Positions 35,144 through 44,848 of a DNA stretch of 64,000 nt are shown in pieces. The stretch is taken from contig NZ_CCDM010000005.1 in assembly GCF_000750635.1 (NCBI RefSeq), positions 124,001 to 188,000 on the forward strand, in the 5' to 3' direction. Every line of letters begins with the position of its first letter. Positions within the stretch are counted from its first letter, which is position 1. The notes beneath the pieces are model-generated. The model was not told where the DNA came from. It saw nothing but the letters and a program-made list of their open reading frames with translations, and did no database searches. Made by a program: the position numbers and the translations under genes. The stretch comes from Oceanobacillus jeddahensis (lineage in GTDB: Bacteria > Bacillota > Bacilli > Bacillales > Amphibacillaceae).

Positions 35144-36732
35144 GGAAACATATTAAAGGAACGGGGATTCTTTTCCCAATTTTAATGAGACAGCACAGAC
35201 TGCGGCTGTTGCTGTGGCTGGCAGGGCTTGTTCTGGTGACTTGCTCCGTAGCTTATGCTTATCCAGATATGTATCCGGATCAGGCGTCCAGAGAAGCGTA
35301 TGCGATGACGATGGAAAATCCGGCAATGGTTGCCATGCTTGGAATAGGGTATGAACATTATCAGGAAATCGGCAGTTTATTTGCGCTGGAGATGCTTTTG
35401 TTTTCTGCGATTGCTGTAGCTATCATGAATATTTTGCTAATGTCTAAGTTAACAAGAGATGACGAAGAAAATGGGATTTTAGAGCTTGTTCAGTCCAGGT
35501 CAGTCGGACGCTTAAGCTATTTAACGGCTTCTTTTATGGTAATGCTGTCGGCAAATATTTTACTCGTCATTTTGCATATAACAGCAATGGCAATCATGCA
35601 AATAGAAGGTTTTGGTTTTTCAGGGGTTGTTCTTTATAGCAGCTTACTGGGAAGCTTTGGGCTTCTGTTTGGCACATTGACAGCGTTCTTTGCCCATTTT
35701 GTTGCCTCTTCAAGGGGAGCTAGTTTATTTAGTTTTAGCGCGTTATTTTTCTTCTATCTTTTACGTGCTGTTGGGGATGTAGAAACGGCGTTTTTATCTT
35801 GGGTTAGTCCACTTGGCTGGTTATCAAGAGCATATGTTTTTGTGGAAGATAATTGGCTTCCAGTAGGATTATTACTTGTAAGCAGTATTGGATTTGGAAT
35901 CATTGCATATATTCTGCAGGCAAAACGTGATATAGGTGATGGCTTACTGCCGGAACGTGCGGGGACGGTGCATGCTTCTGCCTTTTTAAAAACAAGGGCA
36001 GGGCTGGTTATCCGTTTGCAAAAAACAATGATTGTTATGTGGACGATTGGAATTTTGCTGCTTAATATTGTTTTTGCGCTTATATTAGGAGATTTAGAAA
36101 CCTTCTTTTTAGAGAATGAAGCGATGCAAGCCTTTTTAACAGAGGAAGGCAATGTCATGGAACAATTTATTGTTTTATTGATGGGTATTATGGCATTATT
36201 TATCACGGCGCCGGTAGTTATTAGCTTTTTGAGACTTCGCGGGGAAGAGAAAGCGAATCGAACCGAACTTGTATTCAGCAGGGCAGTATCACGAATGCAG
36301 CTGCTGCGGGCTTATCTCATTCCTGCTATTCTAATTGCGGTTCTGTTGCCGATATTGCAGGCGATAGCATTATGGAGTGCTGGAGCAGTCATCAGTGAGG
36401 ATATGATGTCATTTACAGATGTACTAGGAGCTTCTATAGTATATATTCCAGCTTTGTTACTTGTGCTTGGTGTAGCTGTTTTATTAATTGGCTGGCTACC
36501 GAGAATTACTTCACTCGTATGGCTGTTCCTCATTTATGGGTTTATCGTAATCTATTTAGGAGATATTTTAGAACTTCCGGATTGGGTAAGAAATCTATCA
36601 GTCTATGAACATGTTCCGGTTTATCCTAGTGAGGAATTGTCTTTTGCAGCGTTACTGATTCTATGCGGAATAAGTGTATTATTGATATTCATTGGTGCAT
36701 GGGGATATAAGCGGCGTGATGTAGAAGGATAA
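35140..36732 (+). CDS. ABC exporter permease, two-repeat ('polyketide antibiotic exporter' type)
   Basis: 530 residues with about 12 helices in two homologous halves. Motifs include LTRDDEENGILELVQSRSVGR in the first half and RGEEKANRTELVFSRAVSR in the second, the duplicated cytoplasmic E-loop of this family. Together with the 34241 ATPase it makes a complete exporter. Translational coupling through ATGA. Confidence 0.85.
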   Translation: MRKHIKGTGILFPILMRQHRLRLLLWLAGLVLVTCSVAYAYPDMYPDQASREAYAMTMENPAMVAMLGIGYEHYQEIGSLFALEMLLFSAIAVAIMNILLMSKLTRDDEENGILELVQSRSVGRLSYLTASFMVMLSANILLVILHITAMAIMQIEGFGFSGVVLYSSLLGSFGLLFGTLTAFFAHFVASSRGASLFSFSALFFFYLLRAVGDVETAFLSWVSPLGWLSRAYVFVEDNWLPVGLLLVSSIGFGIIAYILQAKRDIGDGLLPERAGTVHASAFLKTRAGLVIRLQKTMIVMWTIGILLLNIVFALILGDLETFFLENEAMQAFLTEEGNVMEQFIVLLMGIMALFITAPVVISFLRLRGEEKANRTELVFSRAVSRMQLLRAYLIPAILIAVLLPILQAIALWSAGAVISEDMMSFTDVLGASIVYIPALLLVLGVAVLLIGWLPRITSLVWLFLIYGFIVIYLGDILELPDWVRNLSVYEHVPVYPSEELSFAALLILCGISVLLIFIGAWGYKRRDVEG

Positions 36733-36817
36733 TAGATGGAAAAAATCATGTCTATAGAAATTTCAAACAAATATTTAAATTCTTGTTTGTGAAGAAGACC
36801 GGTATATAATTTAATTG

Positions 36818-36862
36818 AAAGTAATCTCTTTTACCTGATTGTCGTAAGAGATTACTTTTTTA
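36818..36862. terminator. Terminator after the TetR-controlled exporter
   Basis: AAAGTAATCTCTT pairs with AAGAGATTACTTTTTT around a 15-base loop. Confidence 0.85.
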
Positions 36863-37222
36863 TTTGTAAAATAATAGAGTGGAAAGAAATAAATCAGTAT
36901 GCATTTTGAATGATGCATGGTGTTACGAAAGTGAAAAGCAATGCCGTGGTGTATAAGTTCCGATGGCTCAGAAAAAAGGTTGAGGATGCCTGCGGACGAA
37001 ATTAGAGATAAGAATGGAAATGGATTTGCAATCAATGATTGGAGAAATGCAGTTAAGATTATACAATGATGGTATATTTATTGAAAAAGTGACATACATA
37101 TCTCTTTCCCTTTATAATAGAATGACAGAAAAGATTAGAAAAACTTGAGACAGTGGGATTTGGATCAGGCTGCCGTTACATAATCCTTCTTACGAGTTTT
37201 GCATAATGAGGAGATCAACAAT
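36863..37222 (+). other. Intergenic region before the sensor kinase
   Basis: No supported gene. The minus-strand frame at 36811-37035 has no RBS and no family features. A promoter-like pair, GTGACA (37089-37094) and TATAAT (37113-37118) with an 18-base spacer, probably serves the two-component genes. Confidence 0.45.
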
Positions 37223-38878
37223 ATGTTTTATTTTCATAAATCAAATAAAAAAGAAAATTTTGAATCTAAAGCAACATTGAGTTTAAAAAGCAAGATGATT
37301 ATCCTGATTAGCCTGCTGATTTTTGGTATTTTTATTCTTTTTACTTGGTTTCTCTACTCGTTTATTACCAACACCATTGAAGACCAGGTCGGGAAACGTG
37401 CATTAAGTGTAGCCCAAAGTGTTGCCAATACACCAGAAATAAGTTTAGCCTTCGAGTTAAATGATCCTGCTTCGGTCATTCAGGAAATTGTAACTCCAAT
37501 TCAGGAAGAAACTGGTGCTGAATTTATTGTTATAGGAAACAAAGACGGAACTCGCTATTCCCATCCAGATCCAGAAAGGATTGGGGAAAAAATGATTGGC
37601 GGAGACAATACTCGTGCTTTACAAGATGGAGAATCTTATGTATCTCAGAGTGAGGGGTCACTTGGATTGTCCATACGCGGAAAAGTACCAGTAAGAGATG
37701 AAGCAGGAAATATTATCGGTGTCGTATCGGTAGGTTTTCTAAGTGAGGATGTCCAAAGCATTATAGCGAATCAGAGTAAGTCTTTGTGGCTTACCATGAT
37801 AGGAGTTGTTATATTAGGAATTGCAGGTGCCATTTTTATTGCACACCATATAAAAAAATTATTGTTCAATATGGAACCAAAGGATATTTCTTATTTACTA
37901 TTGCAAAAGGAAGCGATATTACAGTCTACTCATGAAGGAATGATAGCGGTTGATCATAATGGAATGATAATCATGATGAACAAAGCCGCAAAACAGATTT
38001 TGTTTCGGGAGAATCAGCAGTTTAATTATTCTTCCGGAAAATCGATTGATCAACTCATTCCCCATACTGGTTTGTTTGAAGTACTGGAAAGCGGGAAGAG
38101 CCAGTATGACAAGGAAATGATATTTGGTGAATCCATTGTCTTAGTAAATCAAGTACCTGTTTATTTAGAAGGGAAAATAGCTGGAGCAGTTTCTACTTTC
38201 CGGAAAAAAACAGAAATAGAGCATGTGACCCAGGAACTTCAACAAATCAAACAGTACGCAAATGCTCAACGTGCTCAAACACATGAATTTTCCAATAGTT
38301 TATATACCATTCTCGGTTTGCTTCAGTTAGGAGAACACAAAGAAGCCATCGATTTTATTAAAAAGAAACGAAATATCCAAGAGAAGCAATCGCAAGTCTT
38401 AACGCAACATGCAGCCGATCCAGTAATTCAGGGGCTTTTGCAAGGGAAAATCAATCAGGCGAATGAGCTAGGGGTCACTATTTCCATTCACCCGGACAGC
38501 CAGCTTAACCATGCTTACTATGGGGATAAGCAGGAGGCATTAATTACTGGAATTGGAAATATGCTAGAAAATGCGTTGGAATCCGTGAAAGGTAATCAGG
38601 AGAGGGAGCGGCAAATCAGTCTCTTTTTCACGGACATTGGGGACGACATCGTGGTAGAGGTGGATGATTCTGGTCAGGGTATATCAGAAGAGGCGGCAGC
38701 CCGTATCTTTGAACAGGGGTACTCCACAAAAGGAGAGAAAAACCGCGGAATAGGGTTGGCGTTGACACGACACGCCGTCCATAAGCAAGGCGGTCAAATC
38801 ATGCTGGAAGAGGGAGAAATGGGCGGTGCCTGTTTTGTGATGATTATACCTAAAAATGGAGGAGACTCAGATGAATGA
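37223..38878 (+). CDS. Sensor histidine kinase of the CitA/DcuS family
   Basis: 551 residues from ATG 37223 (GAGGAG 9 bases upstream; TTG 37199 is in frame but lacks an RBS). Two membrane helices flank an extracellular Cache/PAS-like domain (about 55-190, with HPDPERIGEKMIGGD), which in this family binds citrate or a C4-dicarboxylate. A cytoplasmic PAS domain, the SpoOB-type phosphoacceptor region with HEFSNSLYTILGLLQLG, and an ATPase domain (NMLENALESV, VDDSGQG, GIGLALTRHAV) follow. Paired with the response regulator and a CitMHS transporter, which suggests citrate sensing as for CitS of Bacillus subtilis. Confidence 0.9.
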   Translation: MFYFHKSNKKENFESKATLSLKSKMIILISLLIFGIFILFTWFLYSFITNTIEDQVGKRALSVAQSVANTPEISLAFELNDPASVIQEIVTPIQEETGAEFIVIGNKDGTRYSHPDPERIGEKMIGGDNTRALQDGESYVSQSEGSLGLSIRGKVPVRDEAGNIIGVVSVGFLSEDVQSIIANQSKSLWLTMIGVVILGIAGAIFIAHHIKKLLFNMEPKDISYLLLQKEAILQSTHEGMIAVDHNGMIIMMNKAAKQILFRENQQFNYSSGKSIDQLIPHTGLFEVLESGKSQYDKEMIFGESIVLVNQVPVYLEGKIAGAVSTFRKKTEIEHVTQELQQIKQYANAQRAQTHEFSNSLYTILGLLQLGEHKEAIDFIKKKRNIQEKQSQVLTQHAADPVIQGLLQGKINQANELGVTISIHPDSQLNHAYYGDKQEALITGIGNMLENALESVKGNQERERQISLFFTDIGDDIVVEVDDSGQGISEEAAARIFEQGYSTKGEKNRGIGLALTRHAVHKQGGQIMLEEGEMGGACFVMIIPKNGGDSDE

Positions 38879-39599
38879 TAGCATACAAACTCTTATTATC
38901 GAAGACGATTTTCGAATTGCTGAAATCAACCGGAGATATGTAGAGAGGGTAGAAGGGTACGCGGTGCAGGGAGTGGTAAAAACAGGGGAAGAAGCACTTG
39001 CCTATCTTAAAGAGTGCACTTCTCTTCCACAGCTGATTCTGCTTGATGTTTACATTCCTGATGTAAAAGGATTGGAGCTGCTTTGGCAAATACGTCATCT
39101 CTATCATGAAATCGATTTGATTCCTGTTACTGCTGCTAACGAGACAGTAACCATTGAAGAAGCATTTAGGGGAGGAGCTTTTGATTATATTGTAAAACCT
39201 GTTGATACGGATCGTTTTGCGCAGTCCTTGGAACGTTATAAAGAATACCGAAAAATTTTTTCTGCTAAAGAGACGTTAGAACAAACGGAAATTGACGCTT
39301 TTACAGGTGTGACAGACGGCAGTTATCCATCTCGCTCCAGTAGTACAAATACGAATTTGCCTAAAGGAATTGATCCGATTACGTTGAATGATATCACACA
39401 GCTATTGGGGGCAGATAAAGGGAAAGGGGTTACTGCTGTGGAACTGAGTAAGAAAATTGGGACGAGCAGGTCTACGGCACGCCGCTACCTGGAATACCTG
39501 GTGTCTGCGAAAAAGGTTCATACGATTTTAAAATACGGAACTGTCGGCAGACCAGAGCGTGAGTATATACTTCGTGAAACTTATGAACAAAATGATTAA
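38871..39599 (+). CDS. Response regulator of the CitT/DctR family
   Basis: 242 residues from ATG 38871 (RBS GGAGGA), overlapping the kinase gene by 8 bases. Receiver domain with acidic pair in IIEDDF, phosphoacceptor aspartate in LLDVYIPD and lysine in YIVKPVD. The C-terminal HTH reads GVTAVELSKKIGTSRSTARRYLEYL, typical of CitT/DcuR-type regulators. It probably activates the transporter gene at 39759. Confidence 0.9.
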   Translation: MNDSIQTLIIEDDFRIAEINRRYVERVEGYAVQGVVKTGEEALAYLKECTSLPQLILLDVYIPDVKGLELLWQIRHLYHEIDLIPVTAANETVTIEEAFRGGAFDYIVKPVDTDRFAQSLERYKEYRKIFSAKETLEQTEIDAFTGVTDGSYPSRSSSTNTNLPKGIDPITLNDITQLLGADKGKGVTAVELSKKIGTSRSTARRYLEYLVSAKKVHTILKYGTVGRPEREYILRETYEQND

Positions 39600-39623
39600 T
39601 ATAAGTAATAAACAACTTATGAG

Positions 39624-39648
39624 AAGAAGGTTCCGCCTTCTTTTTTTT
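39624..39648 (+). terminator. Terminator after the two-component operon
   Basis: AGAAGG pairs with CCTTCT around TTCCG, followed by a run of eight T. Confidence 0.75.
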
Positions 39649-39678
39649 CATGCTATTTTATTTATTAATCGAAAATAT

Positions 39679-39692
39679 TGTTAACGCTTTCA
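39679..39692. promoter_or_regulatory. cre-like CcpA site before the citrate transporter
   Basis: TGTTAACGCTTTCA matches the cre consensus TGWAANCGNTNWCA at 13 of 14 positions. It lies 67 bases before the transporter start. Catabolite repression of citM through CcpA is established in Bacillus subtilis; here it is inferred from the site. Confidence 0.65.
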
Positions 39693-39758
39693 ACGATAGA
39701 TAGAACTAGCTATTAATCTTGAGGGGTAATAAATAGTATGAAATAAGGAGAGATAGAG

Positions 39759-41096
39759 ATGTTAAGTTTAATAGGATTTTTAACAATACTGACAATTGTT
39801 ATTTTATTGATTCGAGGTAAGGTTCAACCGATTATTGCTATGGTATTAATACCTATTTTAGGTGCATTTATTGCTGGTTTTGGCTTAGGAGAAATTGGAG
39901 ATTTTTTTAATGAAGGAATAGATACTGTAATCGATGTTGCTATTATGTTCATTTTTGCTATTCTATTCTTCGGGGTAATGTCGGATGCCGGACTGTTTGA
40001 TCCATTAATTAATAAAATGGTTGCGCTTTCCCGCGGGAATGTTATTGCTGTAAGTGTAGCTACTGTTTTTATTGCAGCTGTTGCACAATTGGATGGTTCT
40101 GGAGCATCGACTTTTCTCATTACGATTCCAGCAATGCTTCCGCTGTATAAACGATTGAACATGAATCCATATTTGCTGCTTCTTTTGATTGCAGGGAGTG
40201 CGGCCATCATGAACATGGTTCCGTGGGGAGGACCTTTAGGGCGCTCAGCTTCTGTTTTAGATGTGGATATTACGGAATTATGGTATCCTCTCATACCAGT
40301 CCAAATCATTGGAATGGTATTAATGATTGGTATAGCTATATTTCTTGGATTTAGGGAAAAACAGAAAATTGAACGACGCTTTGGAAAAGTAGAGGCTGCT
40401 GCTGCACTGGAGAATACTGCAGAGGATATAGATGCTGACAGCACTTATGATGAGAAGAGTTCCTTCAATAAAAATCCAAACGCACGACCGAAATTACTTT
40501 GGTTAAATACGATTATTGCAATAGGTGTTATCGTACTGTTAGTAATTGGGATCATCCCGGCTGGTCTTGCATTTATGATTGGACTTGGTTTTGCGTTGCC
40601 AATCAATTATCCAAAAATGGAAGATCAAACGGAAAGAATTAAAGCACATGCATCAAGTGCGCTGACGATGGCAACTATCATTTTGGCCGCTGGAACATTT
40701 TTAGGAATTTTAACAGGAACAGGGATGATGGATGCTATAGCGGAAGATGGTGTGTCAATCATGCCTGAAGCTGTCGGTCCATATTTACATCTGATTATCG
40801 GTTTCTTAGGAGTCCCTCTTGACTTGCTGACGAGTACAGATGCGTATTATTTCGGAGTGCTTCCAGTTGTAGAACAGATTGCATCAGGTTTTGGCGTGGA
40901 ATCAGTATCTACCGCATATGCGATGATCATTGGAAACATCGTAGGAACTTTTGTTAGTCCGCTTGCACCAGCAGTTTGGCTGGCGCTTGGTTTATCTGGT
41001 TTAGAAATGGGGCGTCATATCAAATATTCTCTTCCTTGGTTGTGGGGATTAAGTATTGTATTAGTAATCATTGCAGTATTTCTTGGAGTTATTTAA
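39759..41096 (+). CDS. CitMHS-family citrate/divalent-metal symporter
   Basis: 445 residues, about 12 helices. GRGN-like LSRGNVIAVSVATVF, QLDGSGASTFLITIPAMLPLY and MNMVPWGGPLGR are hallmark stretches of the CitM/CitH family, and TSTDAYYFGVLPV is also conserved. Imports citrate complexed to Mg2+ or Ca2+ with protons. It stands alone behind its own cre-like site, next to the CitA-type sensor pair, the arrangement known for citST-citM. Confidence 0.9.
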   Translation: MLSLIGFLTILTIVILLIRGKVQPIIAMVLIPILGAFIAGFGLGEIGDFFNEGIDTVIDVAIMFIFAILFFGVMSDAGLFDPLINKMVALSRGNVIAVSVATVFIAAVAQLDGSGASTFLITIPAMLPLYKRLNMNPYLLLLLIAGSAAIMNMVPWGGPLGRSASVLDVDITELWYPLIPVQIIGMVLMIGIAIFLGFREKQKIERRFGKVEAAAALENTAEDIDADSTYDEKSSFNKNPNARPKLLWLNTIIAIGVIVLLVIGIIPAGLAFMIGLGFALPINYPKMEDQTERIKAHASSALTMATIILAAGTFLGILTGTGMMDAIAEDGVSIMPEAVGPYLHLIIGFLGVPLDLLTSTDAYYFGVLPVVEQIASGFGVESVSTAYAMIIGNIVGTFVSPLAPAVWLALGLSGLEMGRHIKYSLPWLWGLSIVLVIIAVFLGVI

Positions 41097-41156
41097 GAAG
41101 ATCTGTTTGCTGCTGGGCACTGCTGGTCCTTCCGTCCTACAAATCAATATTTGTAA

Positions 41157-41194
41157 GAGAGACAATCGCTGCTAGGAGAGATTGTCTCTTTTTT
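41157..41194 (+). terminator. Terminator of the citrate transporter gene
   Basis: AGAGAGACAATC pairs with GATTGTCTCTTTTTT around GCTGCTAGGAGA. Confidence 0.85.
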
Positions 41195-41284
41195 CTATAG
41201 AGAAGCATACGTGTCTAATTCTCAGGTAAAACTGTCGAAACCAAATGATGGTAAATTTTATTTCAATAAAAATTTCTTTTGTCA

Positions 41285-41400
41285 TTTTATCACAGAGAAC
41301 CGCCCGTAAAACTCCCGCCGCAAAATAAAGAGCGAAAATAAATTTATTTAGGCGGGAGATAACGGGCGCTAACTCCCACTGAATGAAGTTTCGTTTTATT
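41285..41400 (-). repeat. Dispersed repeat A, medium form (116 bp)
   Basis: On the minus strand it reads AATAAAACGAAACTTCATTC, GTGGGAG, then GGGCGTTATCTCCCGCC-type arm, TAAATAAATTTATTT, GGCGGGAGTTTTACGG and TTCTCTGTGATAAAAT. The internal ATCTCCCGCC and GGCGGGAGT arms form an inverted repeat. Compared with it, the 54-bp copies look like deletions between the two GGGAG(TT) direct repeats. Confidence 0.75.
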
Positions 41401-41469
41401 ACATATCCTGTCAAAATAATTTAGTATATAAATTTCTTAATATAAGTAGTAAAATAGTAAAATTAGAAT

Positions 41470-41495
41470 GTTTACGGACGGTTCTCCGTGATAAA
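41470..41495 (+). repeat. Solo right end of repeat A
   Basis: GTTTACGGACGGTTCTCCGT followed by GATAAA matches the right end of the long copy at 30.4 kb. The surrounding gap 41196-41615 has no gene; an imperfect GCAGC...GCTGC hairpin at about 41549-41582 precedes ilvD. Confidence 0.6.
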
Positions 41496-41615
41496 TCTGC
41501 TTTGAAGTTTTTTAGATGAAACACGTGTCTGAGGCATTCAAGAACAAGCAGCACAGAGGCTTGGTCCTCTAATTGCTGCACTTTTAGTAAAAATCTTAGG
41601 AAGAAGGTATGGAAA

Positions 41616-43295
41616 GTGGCAGAACTGCGCAGCGATATGATTAAAAAAGGTGTGGATCGTGCACCGCACCGAAGCCTGCTACATGCTGCAGGAGTAAAAA
41701 CAAGGGACTTAGGAAAACCATTTATTCTGGTGGTTAACTCTTATATAGATATTGTTCCTGGACATATTCATTTACAAGAATTCGGAAAAATTGTAAAAGA
41801 AGCAATTCGTGAAGCTGGCGGTATACCGTTTGAGATGAATACAATTGGCGTAGATGATGGTATTGCAATGGGCCATATTGGAATGAGATATTCCTTGCCA
41901 AGCAGAGAGCTTATAGCTGACTCTGTGGAAACAGTGGCAAATGCGCATTGGTTTGATGGCATGGTTTGTATTCCGAACTGTGACAAAATTACACCGGGAA
42001 TGCTGATGGCTTCTTTACGTGTTAATATTCCATCTATCTTTGTCAGTGGTGGACCAATGAAAGCTGGTACAGACAGCGCTGGTAATCCACTTTCACTTAC
42101 TTCTGTTTTTGAAGGAGTAGGGGCATATCAATCTGGTCAAATTGATGAAGCGAGATTACTAGAGTTAGAACAAAATGCATGTCCAACATGTGGATCTTGC
42201 TCTGGGATGTTTACAGCTAACTCGATGAACTGCTTAGCAGAAGGGATTGGACTCGCTCTTCCTGGAAACGGGACCATTCTTGCTGTTGCCGAAGAACGGA
42301 AAGAATTTGTAAAGCGTTCTGCAAAACAATTGATGGAATTAATCAAAAAAGATATTAAACCGCGTGATATTGTAACGAAAGAAGCAATTGATAATGCTTT
42401 TGCATTGGATATGGCAATGGGCGGATCTACGAATACAGTATTACATACGTTAGCTTTAGCACATGAAGCTGGAGTAGATTATCCACTCGAACGTATCAAT
42501 GAAATTGCAAACCTTGTTCCCCATTTGTCAAAAGTTGCGCCAGCATCCAATTATCATATTGAAGATGTTGATAGAGCTGGTGGAATCAGTGCAATTATTA
42601 ATGAATTACTGAAAAAACCGGGGGCTTTTCATGGAGATAATCTAAGTGTGTCTGCGAAAACCATCCGGGAAAATGTACAAGATGCAGAAATTCTGGATAA
42701 GGATGTTATTCACACATTGGATAATGCACATTCTGAACGAGGCGGACTGGCCGTATTATTTGGAAACCTGGCACCGAACGGTTCTATTGTCAAAGTAGGA
42801 GCGATTGATCCGGAGGTCGGCGGATATTTTAAAGGACCTGCTATTTGCTTCGATTCGCAGGAAGAAGCTCTAGAAGGAATCGAATCCGGCAAAGTAGAAG
42901 AAGGACATGTTGTTGTTATCCGTTATGAAGGGCCTAAAGGGGGGCCGGGAATGCCGGAAATGCTTGCGCCGACCTCCCAGATTGTAGGCAGGGGCCTGGG
43001 TGCAAAGGTTGGTTTAATCACAGACGGGCGTTTCTCCGGTGCATCCAGAGGGATCTCTATCGGGCATATCTCACCAGAAGCTGCGGAAGGTGGTCCCATT
43101 GCATTTGTAGAGGACGGAGATTTCATTGAGTTAGACCTTGAAAACCGTGAAATGAATCTGTTGGTTTTGGATGAGGAATTTGAAAAACGCAAAGCAAATT
43201 GGAAAGGCTTTGAGTCAAAAGTGAAAAAAGGCTGGCTTGGCCGTTATTCAAAACTTGTCACTTCTGCGAATACTGGTGGAGTGATGGAGATTTAA
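41616..43295 (+). CDS. ilvD: Dihydroxy-acid dehydratase
   Basis: 559 residues, starting with GTG behind AGAAGG. The start [19 protein letters not shown] is standard. The IlvD/Edd signatures [11 protein letters not shown] and [18 protein letters not shown] supply Fe-S ligands. The C-terminal [14 protein letters not shown] is also typical. It makes 2-keto acids in valine, isoleucine and pantothenate synthesis. It stands alone here, away from an ilv-leu operon. RNA-level control cannot be seen in the upstream repeats. Confidence 0.95.
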   Translation: MAELRSDMIKKGVDRAPHRSLLHAAGVKTRDLGKPFILVVNSYIDIVPGHIHLQEFGKIVKEAIREAGGIPFEMNTIGVDDGIAMGHIGMRYSLPSRELIADSVETVANAHWFDGMVCIPNCDKITPGMLMASLRVNIPSIFVSGGPMKAGTDSAGNPLSLTSVFEGVGAYQSGQIDEARLLELEQNACPTCGSCSGMFTANSMNCLAEGIGLALPGNGTILAVAEERKEFVKRSAKQLMELIKKDIKPRDIVTKEAIDNAFALDMAMGGSTNTVLHTLALAHEAGVDYPLERINEIANLVPHLSKVAPASNYHIEDVDRAGGISAIINELLKKPGAFHGDNLSVSAKTIRENVQDAEILDKDVIHTLDNAHSERGGLAVLFGNLAPNGSIVKVGAIDPEVGGYFKGPAICFDSQEEALEGIESGKVEEGHVVVIRYEGPKGGPGMPEMLAPTSQIVGRGLGAKVGLITDGRFSGASRGISIGHISPEAAEGGPIAFVEDGDFIELDLENREMNLLVLDEEFEKRKANWKGFESKVKKGWLGRYSKLVTSANTGGVMEI

Positions 43296-43349
43296 TAAAA
43301 AAGGATAAAAAACTTTAGATCGTGTTAATTGAATATCTCGATATTTTTT

Positions 43350-43381
43350 ACGTCACAGTTTACCTTTGTGGCGTTTTTTTT
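43350..43381 (+). terminator. Terminator of ilvD
   Basis: ACGTCACA pairs with TGTGGCGT (one G-T pair), followed by eight T. Confidence 0.75.
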
Positions 43382-43465
43382 ATTCTGTAATAGTGTTAAC
43401 GATAAACGTCTAATTTGAATAATATAAATAACTTAATATGATTTGTATCGAGAGGTTGAGGGTAA

Positions 43466-43717
43466 ATGGATGAAAAAAAGAATAATCATTCTATCCATTC
43501 AGAACAAGAGGTGCAAGTTTCTTACAGCTTAAAATTAGCTTTAATTGGCGGGCTATTAGCTACTTTAGGAGACGCTATAAGCGCCTATGCAGCAGGTTTA
43601 GCAATTGATGAATTTTTACAAGAAACTGAAGAGCAAAATGATAAGGACCGGAAGTTGGAAGAAAGAGTTGAGGCGATAGAAAGAAAATTAGATGCTTTTC
43701 AAAATGGAACGGAATAA
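43466..43717 (+). CDS. Small protein with one hydrophobic helix and a coiled coil, unknown
   Basis: 83 residues: a polar N-terminus, a helix of about 25 residues rich in G, A and L (LALIGGLLATLGDAISAYAAG), then a charged coiled coil (EEQNDKDRKLEERVEAIERKLDAF). RBS GAGAGG-like GAGAGGTTGAGGG. The gly/ala-rich helix resembles the start of the DUF6944-type protein at 43908, suggesting related function. No family identified. Confidence 0.6.
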   Translation: MDEKKNNHSIHSEQEVQVSYSLKLALIGGLLATLGDAISAYAAGLAIDEFLQETEEQNDKDRKLEERVEAIERKLDAFQNGTE

Positions 43718-43723
43718 ACATAA

Positions 43724-43907
43724 ATGAGTTGTTTAGGATTCTGGATAAACGGAAATTTATTACACAATAGGAAAGTGTGCAAGCATGATCAAAATATGTT
43801 CAAGTGGAGATATGAAGGCAATATAGCTGACGGCATCATGACTCTCTCGGATATTCTTTGTTTGTCGTCCGAATTAAAGCAGATTAATCGCAAGGCAGGG
43901 CATTTAT
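43724..43907 (+). pseudogene. Possible degenerate DUF6944-like repeat (frameshifted)
   Basis: A 63-codon frame begins GFWINGNLLHNRK. In the next frame the DNA reads TIGKCASMIK. Joined, WINGNLLH-TIGKC resembles the G-N-x-x-x-x-I-G repeats of the following protein (GNQVQAIGNS). It has no good RBS. I read it as a broken extra repeat unit, with low certainty. Confidence 0.3.
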
Positions 43908-44447
43908 ATGGATAATAATCTAAAGGCGTTGTTTGGCTCGTGGGATGCAGCCATAGGTACACTTCTTTCCGCTATAGCCAGTACCCCTTTCTTTAAATTG
44001 AATGAAACCCAGCAAAAGCATTTAGATTTATTAGGAAATATTATGCAAGCTACAGGCAGCGCTTTAGCAGCTGATAGTGAAAAAAAGCTTAGTTTAAATA
44101 AAATCGGTAACCAAGTGCAAGCAATAGGAAACTCAACAGTAGTCAGCGGAATATTAATTCCATTAAATGAGGAAACAAAGAGTGAAGTAACAATAAAAGG
44201 AAATTTATTTCAAGCTGTTGGAAGTAGTATGGCCCTTCCTGATTTATTGAATGCAAATAAGATATCAATGAATACGTTGTATGAAATCTATGGCGCCTTG
44301 CTTCAAGTAATCGGAAATGCCTTGCAGGGTTTATCAGGTATTATGGAGCTGCAAGGAAAACAGGGAGAAAATATTGATTTTACCGGCAGTTGGATACAAA
44401 CGATGGGTGCCTTTATTCAAGCTTTGGAACAAAGCAACAATCCATAA
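43908..44447 (+). CDS. DUF6944-type repetitive protein
   Basis: 179 residues made of five or so imperfect repeats with the pattern G-[NS]-x-[FILM]-Q-[ATV]-x-G-[NS], as in LLGNIMQATGSAL, IGNQVQAIGNSTV, KGNLFQAVGSSM, YGALLQVIGNAL and TGSWIQTMGAF. This suits the repetitive DUF6944 family of Bacillaceae, of unknown role. The pattern predicts amphipathic helices that could lie on a membrane or self-associate. The gap after it (44448-44848) shows only an inverted repeat, TGTAA-N9-TTACA at 44796-44814. Confidence 0.6.
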   Translation: MDNNLKALFGSWDAAIGTLLSAIASTPFFKLNETQQKHLDLLGNIMQATGSALAADSEKKLSLNKIGNQVQAIGNSTVVSGILIPLNEETKSEVTIKGNLFQAVGSSMALPDLLNANKISMNTLYEIYGALLQVIGNALQGLSGIMELQGKQGENIDFTGSWIQTMGAFIQALEQSNNP

Positions 44448-44848
44448 TCAAAACATCATGTATCGATTATGGAAAGCCGTTTTCGAGCATTCACTCCTGC
44501 CCGGTTAGTCTAAATACTTGTTAAAGATTACTGTCTGAATTCGTTTACCTTTCAACAAATGAAGCCATAATAGTATGATTAATGAAAATGATTAGAGATA
44601 TATGTTTTTTCTTGTTATAGTGAATAAAAGGCGTGCCAAAAATGGCTCATGCACAGGTGAAGTATGGAATAGTATGTAATCAGAAAGTTAAGGTAAAGAG
44701 GACTAAAGAATGATTACTTCAGGTATTTTTAGCCTTATTATCAATAATTCTGTATAAATGATGTGGAAAGCTAGTATGCTAATAGAAGAAATAAATGTAA
44801 ATCGATTTCTTACACGATAGAACAGTATAAGAAAAAAGGATGATGACA

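Noticed and set aside
36811..37035. Minus-strand 74-residue frame before the sensor kinase
   Set aside because: No RBS, overlaps the exporter terminator and resembles no family.
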